NCBI GenBank assembly: GCA_032718475.1
Contig: JAUCBJ010008221.1
Span: 19,781 to 83,780, forward strand
DNA length: 64,000 bases
Reading direction: 5' to 3'
Origin: Nemertoderma westbladi
Taxonomy: Eukaryota; Xenacoelomorpha; Nemertodermatida; Nemertodermatidae
Shown here: one piece after another, positions 21,301-36,300 of the stretch
How the letters are laid out: each line of letters starts with the position of its first letter
Position numbering within the stretch: the first letter of the stretch is position 1
Program-made: the position numbers and the translations under genes
Notes under the pieces: generated by a model
What the model saw: only the letters and a program-made list of their open reading frames with translations
What the model was told of the DNA's origin: nothing
Database searches by the model: none

Positions 21301-24300
21301 CAGGCCTCCCAGAGTTTCCTTTTTTCCTTTTTTTCCTTTATTTTTCCATTTTCACACATTGTTTTCCTTTTTTTGGTTCAGAAGATCAACTTCAGCTTAC
21401 TGTTGATATTGACAAGGATATAACAGAGATTAACGGGCATAATAATGCCGATTTTTATTTCGATTATATATTTGTCAGTATATTTTGACAAAAATCACAA
21501 GCTACTGCATCCTATCCTTTTTTTCCTTTTTTTTTAAAATATAAATTGATTTTTTCCTTTTTTTTTTCGTCGATTTTTTTTTTTGGTTGGGAGGGCTAAC
21601 AATAACCGTATACTAACTAAAGCTCTACGCACTGCGTTGCTCGCCCCACAATATATAACAACGGGATTGTCTTGGTGGTCGATATCGCACATAAACAGTA
21701 ATGAATTGTGTTTCGGTGTTATCTGTGTGGAATACCGGCAACAGATGCAATCAACACTTAAGATTAGTGTTCTATACCGTATATCGATGTCTTCTACTCA
21801 TCTGCATTGGTGGTTCAGTGGTAGAATTCTCGCCTGCCACGCGGGAGGCCCGGGTTCGATTCCCGGCCAATGCATAATTTATTTTTTCAAAATAATTGTT
21901 TTTAATGTTTTTCTATAATTGCAACTTTTTTTTATTATAACTCAAATGTGATTAATTTATTATGAAAAAATAATGGTTAGCTATAGTTTACTCCTTTAAA
22001 TATAGTGGCAGTTCTTTTCTGGCCTACAATTTAATTTACTTTTTTTGTTACATTGTGTCAACTTACAGCGTTCTGTTGAATTAATTACTCGTAACGCTGC
22101 AAGGTACCACTTTGCAGCGTTACGGCCTATAGGACGGAACGCTGCAAAGTAATCAATGACCTAGAAACAACTTAAATTACCGTATTCCAGAATGTATTAT
22201 TTCCATTTATATTAATGAGTGCTGCTTTATTATCCAGTTTGCAGTGACGGGACTATCTACTGTATGTAAATAATTGTTTAATATGTAGGCCTACTTTATT
22301 CCATTATGTCGAAACGTCCAATATAACACATTTTAGAGTCAAGTATGCCTTCCATTAGTAAAATAAGGTACGATAATGAACCAAATTTACATTCACAAAC
22401 GATAACGATAATAAATCCTTTCTTCACATACCGAACGCTGATACATTGACATAATGTATATCAACATTTCATACATCAATGTGTGCAAAGGTCACTTTTC
22501 AACGTTAAATATATAACCCTTAATAAACCTAATAACTAAACCTAAACCCATAAATAAACTCGGGTCGTGACGCTGCAAAGTGCTACTTTGTACACAATCT
22601 TTGCACACAATTTCGAATCTTTACAGTATGTACTACACATGTATGTGGGATGGAGGGGGGGGGGGGGGGGGGGGGGGGGGATAGTTGAGCATACGGATGC
22701 CTCCGGTTCTACCGGAGTCTGTCGGTTGGTCTGACTTTCTGTCGGTTGGTTTGTCTCAGCTAATCTTTGAAAGCTAATAAATCAGTCAGTCTTTGATGAA
22801 ATTAAATCAAACTTGGTACACATGTAATTTGTAAAAAGTCTGAAATATAAGTGGCGTGGGGGGATTCAGTTGTTTTCTAGTCTCCCGCCTTGAGGGCTAC
22901 AAGACAACGGTTTTAATAGTGGTGCCCGAAGAAAGGCTCGCTTACTTCGCACCGTGTGGAAGGGAGACCTCACGAACGTGTATTCAGTTTCAGTACTAGT
23001 ATATACGTAACTAGGTATATGTATGTATAGTATACCGTACTGGATACCCTTGAACTGCTCTGTTTTTTTTTACGATGATTAATACGACTTGCTTAAGCAT
23101 GTCACGGGGGGTTTGAACCAGGGCTACACGAGTTTCACCCTATCAGCTAGTTGAGCTGCTCTCTACTTAAATAAATAAATATTCGAGAACATTATATGGA
23201 AGAGTACAATAATTGGAATGGTAACTATGGGAGCAATATAGTAAACTATCTTTTCTTAAAGAATTGAGCAACAAAAAATGTACCAATTTAAGAATAAAAT
23301 TACCTATTATATTAGGCCTACATGGGGAAAAAAGTAGACCATTTTTTTGCAATATTCACTCGACCCTTTATTAATCTCGCTGGCCCTCGATAAATATAAT
23401 ACCTCAAGAACAATGATTAAATGTTCTACTTTTTTTCCCATGTAATACATAATTATTTATGCATGGAGAAAAGTGAAATACCCTTATTGCGTACGGTGCG
23501 TCGGTATGTTGGCTGATAATGTTGAGATATTACTGTATGTATACAGAGCATAACCATTTTGACATATATTAGAATATCTCCAGCTGACAACCATTTACTT
23601 TCACTTTTCCTGTCAGCTAGCCAGAGGATACAGCCTAGTGACCGCTGTCATGCCTTACCGTCAGTAGGCCAAGCAGTATTACCGGTACCGTTGTATCCGC
23701 TTACCGGTCCCACTTGGACTATTAATTTATACTTGGTCAGCCCAAATTTATTATATTTGGATATTAACATATTCTTTTCATATATCCTCACAATAAACAA
23801 AAGTGTAGCTGTTGTACAGGGGAGTACAGGGGTTCCAGGTTAGGCTTAGAAAATGTACCACGAGTGAAGTTGTCTCAAAAACATTAATTTATATGTTCAG
23901 TCAAAATTCAACAGAAATCAAGTAGTTCCAAAGATAGTTCCGCGCCCAGGTCAGGTCTTTTGACTACTCTATGAAATCAAGAAGTTATTTGTTACTAGAA
24001 TTTATGGCACGGAATGCATTCGAGAAAGATTGCCACGCATTCCTGGGTTTGGAAGTTAATCCTACAGCATTCAGCGCAGGTTGGGTTAGGGTCTCCAGCC
24101 TCGAATGTGTACCAATCTGGTCTCGGAGGAGCTATTACCTGCCCACTTGGATGGTGTCCCAACGATTTACAGCCCCACAGATGTTCCAAACAATTGTAGT
24201 CGTTGTAGTTTATAGAGTCACAGAATCTGTGGAATAAAAACAAGTTGTTATAGTCTGTTCTTGTAGGTATTGATAATGACGGGAATTACCCGCCGAAATA

Positions 24301-27300
24301 TATTTAACCTGTAATAATATACGTACTTATATTTTATAATTATTAAAAACTCAGAACTTTTCATCTAACAAGTTGTTTGTTAATATTAAAGTTTGAAATT
24401 AATTATTAATATTAAATATTTAAGTTTAACTTAGTTTTGGGTTAAGCGGTATAAATTATATGAACTCTATTGGGGTTCACGACTCAAATTCAAAACCAGA
24501 TTAATTAGATGCAATAATATCACAGAAACACAATGACGTTTACAGAATTCAATAAGATGCTAAAATAGCCGAGATATTGGAGTTTTCAGTTTAAAAATTA
24601 TTCAAAATTTGAAAACGATCTGTGATTGGTCGTGACGTCACGTAAGCCTCCAAATCACATTGATATCAACATTCAGATACCTAATACTATCTTTGTTTAA
24701 ATTAGGCAGTTTGTTACTGCAGGGACTGCTATATTAGTACAGCAGTCACCGGTACAACAGTACAAGCACTGCAGCACTGTCAATTAATCTGGTTTTGAAT
24801 TTGAGTCGTGAACCCCATTAGGTTTAAATGCCATCATTTAAATAATCTAATTTAAATTTAATTATATTTTAATTAATTATTTTCGGTAAAAATTTGATTA
24901 TTTTTTTTCTATCTATTAATGCAGACTAACGATTAATTATATTAGTTTAGTAATTTAACCGGACAAATTAATTTCCATAGATGTTGCAGATTGTGGCGCA
25001 AATTGACCACAAGTGAAATAAAGTTTCAGTATTGTTGGTTAGAAATTGGTTAGAAAACCCCACCAATGTATTCCCTTTTCCCTTACTACTACTACTAGGT
25101 CGAGCGAACTCGGACAGTGGAAATGAGATCCTTCCAGGCTTCCCGATTCTCCATAGTTGTCGCAAATTCGTTTCTCCCAAGTTCAGTATCCCTTTCAAGT
25201 TGATCTATATATTATATGTTATGGCAGGTCGTCCACGACTACGCTTTCCATGAGTTGGTTGCCAGAGAAGAAGATCTGGTATGACCTCGTCTTTACTTCG
25301 CCAGCAGTGCCCACTGAATCTTAATCTGCGTTCACGGAGGGTGGTTGATACAGGTGGTATTGTACCATAAAGCTCGGCGTTTGTCATGTGTTGTCTCCAG
25401 CTGATGTTTAGGGCTGCCCTTAGTAGTCTTGTGTAGCAACCATCAATTCGTTGTTCAAGTGATTTAGTCAGTATAAAAATACACTTTCCACTGTGGCTCG
25501 AAAGAACTTAGTCTTCAGGTGCCTGGAGAGATCTGATTTCCAGATGGTATCCATTTTTGATAGAGCTACCCAAGCCTTTGCTTTCCTAACTTCTATGTCC
25601 TTTTTGCTACTCTCTATCCATGATCCAAGGTACTGGAAGTCATCGACCTTCCTTAGTTGATTATTATCAATGGTTTTCAAGTTTCCATCAACATTAAAGG
25701 TCATGAATTCGGTCTTGGTAGCATTTATATGTAATCCAACCTCCTTAGCAGCCCTCTCCACTTTATTTAGTAGAAGCTGTGCATCTGCTAGCGTATTAGA
25801 GAGCAGGGCGATGTCATCCGCAAAGTCGGTGTCTGTGACTGTAGTTGCCGGATATCTACTACTTCTGCGTTCTTGAAGTGTGAATCCCAGATCTTCACCC
25901 TTTGTGGCCGTCCTCATTGCGTAATCCAGCACAATTACAAATAGTAATGGTGCTAATGTGTCACCTTGCAGTACGCCAGCCAGGATTGAGAAAAACTCAG
26001 TTTCACCATCTGGTGAGAGTACCTGCGCTTCTGTGTCACAATATAACAATCCAATGCCAGCAACAATTACTTCTGGTATTCCATAAGCTCTCAGGATTTC
26101 CAGCATTTTACCTCTATGGGTGGAGTCGAATGCTTTCTTGAAGTCCACAAATGTCATGACTGCGGGGAGATTCTTTGACTTAATTCCTTCAATCAGTCTC
26201 CGTAGGGCAAGTATCTGAGCTATTGTTGATCTATTTGGTCGAAATCAGTTTTGGCTCTTACGCAACAGTTTCTTTATGTGAGGCCTAATCCTATATAGAA
26301 TCATTTTATTGTATATTTTGGCAGCTACCACAAGCAGACAGATCCCACGATAGTTTGTTGGTATACCGAGGTCTCCTTTCTTGGGGAGAGTCTTTAGTTG
26401 ACCTTTAGTCCAAATTGGTGGTGGCTTTTCCCCTTTTAACATCCGGTTGCAAACATTCAATAATGGTCTGTTTAGCACTCCGGTTTTCCATACCTCCGCT
26501 GGGATTTCATCTAATCCACTCGCTTTATTATTGGACATGCTTTTAATGCTTCTTTGGAGTTCGGCGGGTGTGAAGTCCCCTGTTTCTATAGGTAGCGTCT
26601 TTTCTTCATATATTTTCCTTGTAGGGCTAGGGCTGACCTCGATGTTTGGTGGCTGTCCAAGCAAGTTGCTGAAGTGATTTTTCCACTTCCCAACACGTTC
26701 TTCAGGACTATCGGCTTTGAGGCGCCCCTTTGCACAACTTTTCCGACCAGATACCTCATTTACAGTTTGCCAGGTAAGTCTTGATTGTTGCTGTATGTGA
26801 GCAGTTGTAATTGCTTCAGTTTTATCCTGTATGTACTTTTCCTGGCTGATGTTGTAGGCTAATTTAAGATCGTCCTTAGCTTTCTCAACCTTGTTAATGT
26901 TTTCGGTTGTTGGTTGTTCGGTTTTAACTTTGTAGGCTATCTTAAGATCTTCTCTCTTACAAGTAACCTCAGAGTTTTGCCATGGCACATACTGTTTTCG
27001 TTTAGGTTTCTGGGGGATATGCCTCTTAGCTGATTCCTTGTGGGCTGTTATTATATTCTGGTATATTGAATCGGTGGATTGGTCTTCATCCATTGACTGA
27101 AGTGCTTCAAAGCGGTTTTGAACTTCTACTGTATAAGCATCCTTTACAGCATTGTCAGTTCTGAGTTTCTCCCAGTCATAGTTGATTTGCTTGCTTGTCC
27201 TGGGTTTGCTGGCTCTCAAACTGATCTCTCAGTCTGATCTCTGCAGTCACAATTCTGTGGTCCGAACCAATTAGGTTGAACGAGATGTATGCCTCGCAGT

Positions 27301-30300
27301 TGATCATGCTATTTCTCCACTTTTTGTTTATAAGGATGTAATCCAGTTGTGCTTTGGTTCCATTAGGGTATTGAAAGGTCCATAGCTTCCCCTTACTCTT
27401 TTCAAATGTGTTGTTTGTTGGTATCAATTCACATTCTTCCATTAGGTCTAAAAGTAAGTACCCATTTCTGTTAGAACTGGTGTTATAGGTGTAACCCTTG
27501 ATGTCTTCTGGGCCAATTTGCGCATTCAGGTCACCAGCAATGACTTTAACATTGTGTTTCGGGATGTCCTTAATAAGTCCAGTCAGTTCTTCATAAAACT
27601 TGACTGCTTGAAAACCCCACCAATGTATTCCCTTTTCCCTTAATGTTTTAAAATATATATAATTTATTTTTTAAACCCACTAAACACATAGTTGTGATGT
27701 TTGCAATCAATCGCATTACGTCAATAACTCAAATGTTGTGACTTCTACTAAATATGAGTTAATGGCGGCCAGTTATAGTGGCTGACGTTAAGAATTTAAT
27801 TAATTTTACTAAATTATAATAAAGTATATAATAAATAATATTAAATTAATAAATAAATTAAAAATTATAATATGTTGATTTTCTAACGAACCAACCCGCA
27901 TGTGACCCTTCCTGCTATTCCGTAACCCTCTTGCATGCATTCCTCTAGTTTGTAACTACACCCGTTGGCATAGTAATCAGTTAGCATACAATAATGGCAG
28001 TCCACTGAATCCCTAGACAATCGGTCTTCTTCTAAACAACGATCGTGAATGACTTTGCAAGCAGCCGTGCCCTCTAAGGCTCCTCTGCAATCCTAACAAA
28101 TAAATATTTTAAGCAACTTAACCTATGCTATTTAAATTTTTTACGAAATATATTTTTACACTGTGTTTATTTTAATTATTATAATATAAATGACTATTTT
28201 CTATCTGGTGGTCGTACTTATTGGATATTAATGGGTAGTAGATAACAGTGTAGTATTAATTGTACTAAGACGACTTGACTTACCTGGCAATCTTGTATGG
28301 CTTTACCACCTATGGCTCCATTAATTACCATGAATAACAAAGCCGCCTTAGTGAAGTCTATCATCTTATTAATTATAAATAATTGTATTAATCGTATTAA
28401 TATATTTGTATAATTTAATTTCTCTGTCAAAAACTACCTTTTGGTAAAATTGTTAAATGTGTTTTTCTGTGACAAGAGAATCTCACTAAGGCACAAAACG
28501 AATCCCAACTCAAACGGATTACAGCGGGAAAGAATGCAGTTAAGGCTGCATCTAGGTCCCTGAACAGGCTATTTTTAGTACTCTTGTACCGTACAAGAAC
28601 TTATCAACCAGCAAGTTGATGCAATCAATGATGCATCCATTCGAAGTGTTAGGGGGAGTCCCCCAGGGTTCTGCACCATTCTTATTCGTAATTGTGGTTG
28701 ACTATGTTCTGCGCATGTCCTTCGATCATCATAATGATGATGGGGTGATGGTATCTCCACCTACTGGCTCCAGAAGTCGAGGAAATCCAGCTAAGTATCT
28801 AACTGATCTACACTTTGCTGCTAACATAATATGAGTACTTTCAGAATCACTAGAGGGAGCACAACGGCTCCTCAGCTCATTAGAACAGGTTAATTTTAGT
28901 GGTGGTCTTTTTGTTAACTCCAAGAAGACCAAATTTTAACAGTTAACTTTGAAAGTCATCGGGAAATGTCTGATCGTATGAGCATAAGCTCAAATGATGG
29001 TATGCTTGAGCATGTGGACGACTTCTGTTACCTGGGATCATGGATCCGGAAGTCAGATTAGGACCTTCGAATACGTAAGGGAAAAGCATGGGCAGCATTG
29101 AATGGGCTTTCCAGGATTTGGAAGTCACCGAGAATTAATCGGAATCTTAAGGTCCGATTATTTAGAGCAGCAGTAGTTCCTGGACTCCTCTATGGGAGTC
29201 CATGCTGGGCTCTAACTGCTGATGACAACAAATCTCTGGATGGCACATTTACAAGAATGATGCGTCAGGTTCAATGTGTCAAATATAATGCACACATCTC
29301 CAATCAGACACTATATTACATTGGAGGTGTTGAAATTTGTTTAGAATTCAGTAGCTTTAAGATTTTCATCTCACAAATTTTCTTCCTAATACTAGCCGAG
29401 ATTTAGAATTACCCTTACATAAATTCTCAACTCTGTTTCTGTACAAACACGTGGTTACGCAACGCATTTGCATAACAGTGGCGGTTTATTGATTTATGTT
29501 TTTTTCAACCCACTCAACTCAGAAGTCAGAATCAATTAATCGCTACTAATAATGCCCGGCCCGTGGACGTGGAAGCGTCTTTGTCGTTTTCGTTTCCCTG
29601 TAAATACTTTTCACGAAAAGGTCAAGAAAAATATCTAACAGATAGTCTCATCAGTTTACTCTCTGCTATATATGCACCTAATGAACTCTCTTATCTAACT
29701 GTGTTATCAAACACATGTCCTTCCTTATTCATATCCCAGTTGCAATACAAACAAACTGACATCACTGATTTCCTATCTTTGTTTAATCAACCTACTGCTT
29801 CACAAAAAATCAGCGTCATTTCCATGAAAAATGTGTTAATTTGATATTGAAATCGCATGCGACCGGAGATTATTCTATCTATCTATAGCGTGTTACAGCA
29901 GACATTAATCATTGCCCCCCCCCCCCCCCCCCCCTCCCCAACTGGGACATGGAATTTGTTCCTGGTTTATATTACATTCCTTGAAAAACGGATATTATGT
30001 GGTTCTAGGCTCACTAAATTACTGACATTTTGGTATAATTAATATATTATTTATTATAATAGACATTCAATGGACATTTAAAATGTAGTATTTTTCTCAT
30101 ATCTCTTCTCAAACTCGAGTTTTTGGTTGAAACGAAAGGGAAACTGATTTTTGGCAAGACTACCTACTGATCGACAACCTGAGGGAATTGGCAATCGCAC
30201 TAATAATGGTGGCGTTAGAGTTGATGCGCCCTACTAATTGGCTGTTAATATCACGCCATATCCTACCTCCTCTGGGCTATATTCGATTTTGGGCTTACGT

Positions 30301-33300
30301 AAGTAAGTAAATTAACTCGCTTACTAGCCTGATGTTTGTTCTGGCCAATATTGGTAAATTGGCCCCCGTCCCACTTTGTAATGGGAGCGCATAGCGGATT
30401 GGATCCGCTAACACTAAAGTAAATATATGCTTTGCAGCTACTTTGGAGCGAAAAGGCCCAAAATAGGCAATTACCGGCCTCTTTGTATATAAAATGACCC
30501 CAGCACAATTTTAGCCAAAATTGCTCAATAGCATTGGATGTAACCATGAACTTTAACTGAACCGATTAAAAGGAACCAAAGTTGAACTCAATAGAATCAA
30601 AAAGACTATTTTGCCACATTTTTGAAAAAAATTTAAACGCGGGCATTCCTAAACTGTTTGAAAGTTTGGTCGTAATATATTTAATTTTCACCCAATCCCC
30701 CCCCCCCCCCCCCCCCCTTGCGAAAACTCTGGTTGTTTCAATTTATAGTAATGTTAGAGTAGTTTTCTTCAAAGGATTACGCCCTTGCGTAATCGTCAGA
30801 CTTATTTCCAATGCTCACCCCTCCGAACTATACTCCCCTTAGGAAACTCGTGCTCATTTAGGTAGACCCTTCAAAGTATTCGTGCCGAAACGAAAACGAG
30901 CCCCCATGCTGGGATCGATCGAACTCACGGTCTCCGAAGAGATGTGATTCAAGACAGCGGATTAATTCACCCACCACTCCCATCACTCCAAGGTGGGACT
31001 TGGTTTAACTTGCTAAAGCCCTGCTTGTTTCGACATATTTAATATAAATTTATTAAAATCATATTTATATGACTCCAGTATATTGTGTCGTAATCCTTTT
31101 ATTGTGATTGTGCCAATCACCATTAACAGTCATAAGTATATTTAAAAACCCACATTTTCTTGAGTAAGAGTAACAATAAACAATATTACGATATAAACAA
31201 TCTGTTCCTCAACAAGGAATGCACTCGAGTAATATGTCCTCACATTCCACTGTGTGAAAGTTTATCCCACAGCACTCCTCGCACGTCGGGTCTGGGTTAC
31301 CATGGCCCAAGGTAAACCATCCCTGGGTGGCGGTGGGTACGGTTGTGTCTGACGCGTGTCCATCTGGTAAGTAACCAAGGTTACAACACTCAGCCAATAG
31401 GAACTCTTCACAGCTGTGTTCCATGTAGTTGTTAGAATCGCAGAATCTATTTAAATGAAAAGCAATGTTTATACAAATAAAACTACTAATTCTAAAAATA
31501 CGTAAGTGATTATTGGTATAGAAATTACCTTCTTGCATTGATAGTAACAATGTGTTGGCAAGCTGTACCTTCTTGCATTGACTTTTATGCACTAATTAGC
31601 ATTTCGGCATTGAATGTGCTAAAAACCTTCAAACTTGTGCAAAACGAAATGCACACGGACAGAATAGTATAATTTCGTTCAATTAAATTAGTACCAAAAG
31701 TATATATTTAGTTTATTTTATTTAGTTTATTCGATATATTTAGTTATTTTACATTATTTTGTCGCGAAATTAAAAGCAATGGTAAAATAACAGCTGGTGT
31801 TCATGATGAAATATGGCTTAATAATGTCAGAATTATACACAGTCATAGTAAAAAGTGTTGGTTACCAAGTTTTACTAGTAGGCTATCAGGAAAGGCAATG
31901 TTTACTCACACATAAGCTGTTGGTTTCTAAGTTTACCCCATAAGCTGATTGCTCTCCCAGTGCTTCCTAAGGGTATATCTACAATAAGGTTACTCACTCG
32001 GATATGTTAGGGGGTGGATCAGGAGAATGAATTTTAGTTACACAAAGCAGTGTGTTGTGTCCTATTGCAGTTGTTACTCACTGTGGATTGCAAAATGTTT
32101 TATAGTTGACCTGCAGTATAATACAGTAGTTGCATGTATTACATTTTCACATAGGATTCACTGGGAAGATATTCCGCTTGACGACAGGGTAATACATTTA
32201 GAAGGAAACTAAATTTATTATTTAGCTCTATTCGTTGTTATTTACCTGGTTGTGCATCATGGGCATTTTTTATAAATATTCGGTAATCGTATCTTATATC
32301 TTGTAAACGTGCTTGATAATGAAATTATTTGCTTCATATTATATTTTTGTTAGTGGTAGCAAAGTGTCACTTTTTATTATGTGGGGCGAGTCACAAAGTC
32401 AGCTAGCCTCATTCGTGCCTTACAGTTTAGACAATTGTTTAGATTACTTACTGCTGACTGACATACAGTAGTTCTTTGTAATAGTCTTGGCTAGGATTTT
32501 CCTCCCGGGCTCCTTCCAGCCAGCTTGCTGGCTTTCTAGTTATTATTTATATTGTTCAATTATGATAAAAACTTAACTTTATTTCCAACTTACCTGCATG
32601 TAATTTTTCCTGCAATCCCGTATCCTGTTTCTATACATTCACCAAGCTTATAACTGCACCCGTTGGCACGGTAATACGTCATGTAACATTCATGGCAGTC
32701 TACTGTATCCTTGGCTTGTTCGTCTTCTTCCAAACATATGTTCTCTATAGCGTCGCATTCATCACTACCCTCCAACTCACCCCTGCAATCCTAGATAATA
32801 TTTTACATAAAAAATGATTACATAAAATGTATTATTGTATAGCGGTACAATAGATATAAAAGATAGAGGCAGATAGAATATAGCAGTAATTCATTTGCAC
32901 CCAACTCAGTTGCATCTAACACAATTGTATCTAACTCAGTTGCACCTAACTCAGTTGTATCTAACTCAGTTGCACCTAACTCAGTTGTATCTAACTCAGT
33001 TGCACCTAACTCAGTTGCACCTGACCCAGTTGCACCTAGCACACAGTTGCACCTAACTCAGTTGCACCCAACTCAGTTGTATCTAACTCAGTTGCACCTA
33101 ACCCAGTTGCACCTAGCACACAGTTGCACCTAACTCAGTTGCACCTAACTCAGTTGTATCTAACTCAGTTGCACCTAACACAGTTGCACCTACCACAGTT
33201 GCACCTAACACAGTTGCACCTAACACAGTTGCACCTAACCCAGTTGCACCTAACACAGTTGCACCTAACTCAGTTGCACCTAACACAGTTGCACCTAACA

Positions 33301-36300
33301 CAGTTCTACTAGCGGTTCCGGTGTATGATGCACCAGATAATGCCGTAGTACTGAATCCCTAGGCTCAAGGTACAATTAAGGGAAAGGAGCAGGTTACAGT
33401 GGCACGTTTTTCAAACCAAAACGATAAACGAGGGCCAATAACACAGGTTACAGTTAAATCTTTGACGTTTCGAAGCGAAATAATTAGGTAGTACAGCTAT
33501 GCTGCTTCTGCAAGGTAGTACCCGTTGCCTAGGCTGCTATCACTATTATAGTATGCCTGGGTATGTTTTACTATGGTAGTACTGAGTTCCGAGGCACCAG
33601 ATACTACGATGGGATTCTTTTGAGATGGATTACCGTTCGCTATGGAGAGCATTATCATATTGTCATATTTACATTGTATATTTGATTCACCGCATCACTC
33701 GCCCCACAACAATTAACTTATTATGATTATCGTTTGAGGTAATTTTCCTCCGGAATCGATGAGGAAAAATTAGTGCGCGGAGATGCTTTATTTCCTTTCT
33801 TAACCCTTTGATGTATTATATACGCGGTCAGCGGGAAAAAAGGCCTATTTCTTTTCCTTTTCGTAATAAATAGTTATTAATTTATTATGCAGTAAACCCT
33901 CTTTACCCCACCGAACTCCTATTATGCTGCATGCCATGCCTAGTTTACCTGACAAGTAGGTCCCTGAATGCAGTCATCGATAAATTCTTTGACGCCATCG
34001 ATAACACCAGTGTAGCCCACGAACACCAGGGCTACATATACAACACTTACCATCGCCATAACCTGTTTACTACTTTAATTAAATAATAATTCTAAAAACA
34101 ATATTGTTGGCATGTTAATGTTATCGTTACGCCAACAATCCTTATAAAGGTTAAATGAAAGGAGCAGGTTACAGTGGCAGGCCTTTCTAACCAAAACAAT
34201 AAATAAAGTCAAGCACGCAGGATATAATTTAATTCTTATTTATAATAACGATTGTCGGCGTACGGTTAACACACGGTTGTTAGTGAAGTAACTTTTTCTA
34301 CTTTATTTTCCTGGTATCAGATTCGTAAAAAAAAGTAAGGTCGTCTTTCAATGTGTGTCATATATTTGTGGTAAACTACGTTTGTACATTAAACTATATT
34401 GTATACGGCAATTAACGCCAATTACTGTTGTACAGTATTCCATTAAACGTAGCGAGATAATTTGGAATTAGTTTGACGGATAGTCACACGCATAGAGACA
34501 AACACCGTTACATTATTTAACTTATGGCACTTCAATTAACTTCAAAAGAAGAACTTCAAAGAATCTATCTACTTGGACTTTTAATAAAATAATGCATGTC
34601 AAAATATAATAACGTATAATAATGTAAAATAATAACCCGTAAATACAGCGTCGTGCTATAATATAGTGACGACCCCCTCCCACCTATGGCAAACATTTAG
34701 TATTAAAACTAGCTACATTTTTTTCTACCTAAAATTTATTATTTTACGTAAACAATTTATTTATTCTCATTAATTTATTCTCCACCTCTTCTTATTATTA
34801 GTGGTGTTTATATCATTAGAAGGCTTGCTTTGCAAGCATTCAATATTAAACCGTGCTAAGCATATGATGGACAGGAGATTTGACAATTCGCCCACCTAGC
34901 GGCAGACTGAGGAACTGTAAAAGTTTGTCTGTGTGTATAATTTCTCATTAAGCATACTCGTAGGTTACTACTATCAAATTTCATATGAATCTTATGGTTG
35001 GTTCTATAATTACAGTTACTTTTACGTTTTTGTCAATTCGCCCCCTAGCGGCAGACACGGAAAAATAATAATATGTAGTAACAATATCTGAGTTTCGTTG
35101 AGAAACAGGTTATGTTTTATTATGCAGATAGGGGGGGGGGACTTATTGGACGAAACTCCTGGACTACGTTTAATAGCTTTCTTTAACAGTTCAAATTTAG
35201 CTTTTATATTGTGGTTGTGTCACAAAAGGGGCTGGTCAAATTGGTTGGTTCCAACAAATGTAAAATATAATGATTATTTATTTTTTTGTTTATTGTTATT
35301 TATTTATTTTTGTAACTTTCATTCAGTATCATCGCTTTCATATAAATATATTAACTTATTAATAAATGTGTTCAGTAATTCACTGGCAGAGTATGGAAAA
35401 TATAATTTAATTTAAAGCATGTTAATTAAGCTAATTAATAACTTTATCTCCAAGTTTACTTTTAGGGTTCCTCCCTTAGTCGTATCTTCATTTCGACAAT
35501 CTGCGCGGGTTGGTTCCAGTCTAGAGTCCCCCATCTGGGTCCCTTGGCCCCGGTCGCTCCGAACACCCCATTGAGGTTGGATTCGCCGCAGTTGTCGTAC
35601 CACCACGCCCCCGTGCGGTGAATCGCGCAGTTGTAATCGAAATCTTCGGTGTTCCAGTTGTCGTTGTCTCGATCCCGGGTGGTGAACGCCATCGTGTGGT
35701 GTTCGTCTAGCGCGTCACCGGCGTCGCCATGGTACTGGTGCACCGTGATCGCGTAGTTCTCCGACTCGTCCGCCACCGAGAAGTAGTTGTATTCGGCGTA
35801 GCGGTACTCTCCGTCGTGCCACAGATCCACACGCAGGGCCACATGGAACATCGTGAGCATGTGGATGTTATCGAGGCCCAGCCAGAAGTCGCCGTGTCGG
35901 TCGCCGAATCCCGTCTTGTAGTCGGCCCAGTAGCGGTAGAAGTCGACCTCCCCGTTCGTCCGTCGTTGGATGATGGCCCAGGGACCCCCGGGCGTCGTAG
36001 CATCGCAACGGATTAGAGTTTTTCCCAACTTATTGAGTTTCGCGTAACTTTCGGTGGCCGCTTCCGACTTGTAGCAATCGATAAGGTGCGGGTCTATAAA
36101 GTTGTCCGAATCCTCTAGGAAGGACTCCTGTTCTTCTACGATTAAGGCCGCCGCTAGAAGGTCATCTGTCTTGTCCTGCAACTCTTCTTTGAGTATCTCT
36201 ACTTCGGCCTCTGCTTCCACTACATCCACGGTGTGTTTCTTCACGGTGTCAGCTAACAACCCAATGGTTATTATGAAACACAACCCCCCGATTGCCGCTA

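Noticed and set aside
24014-24237. Plus-strand ORFs over exon 3 of Cys-rich gene A
   Set aside because: Antisense shadows; the minus frame has the paralogue match and splice sites.
29563-29844. 93-codon ORF MDVEASLSFSFPCKYFSRKG...
   Set aside because: No recognisable domain, splice context or paralogue in the window; consistent with chance.
32818-33312. LGATE and HLTQL repeat ORFs
   Set aside because: By-products of the 15-bp array in an intron.
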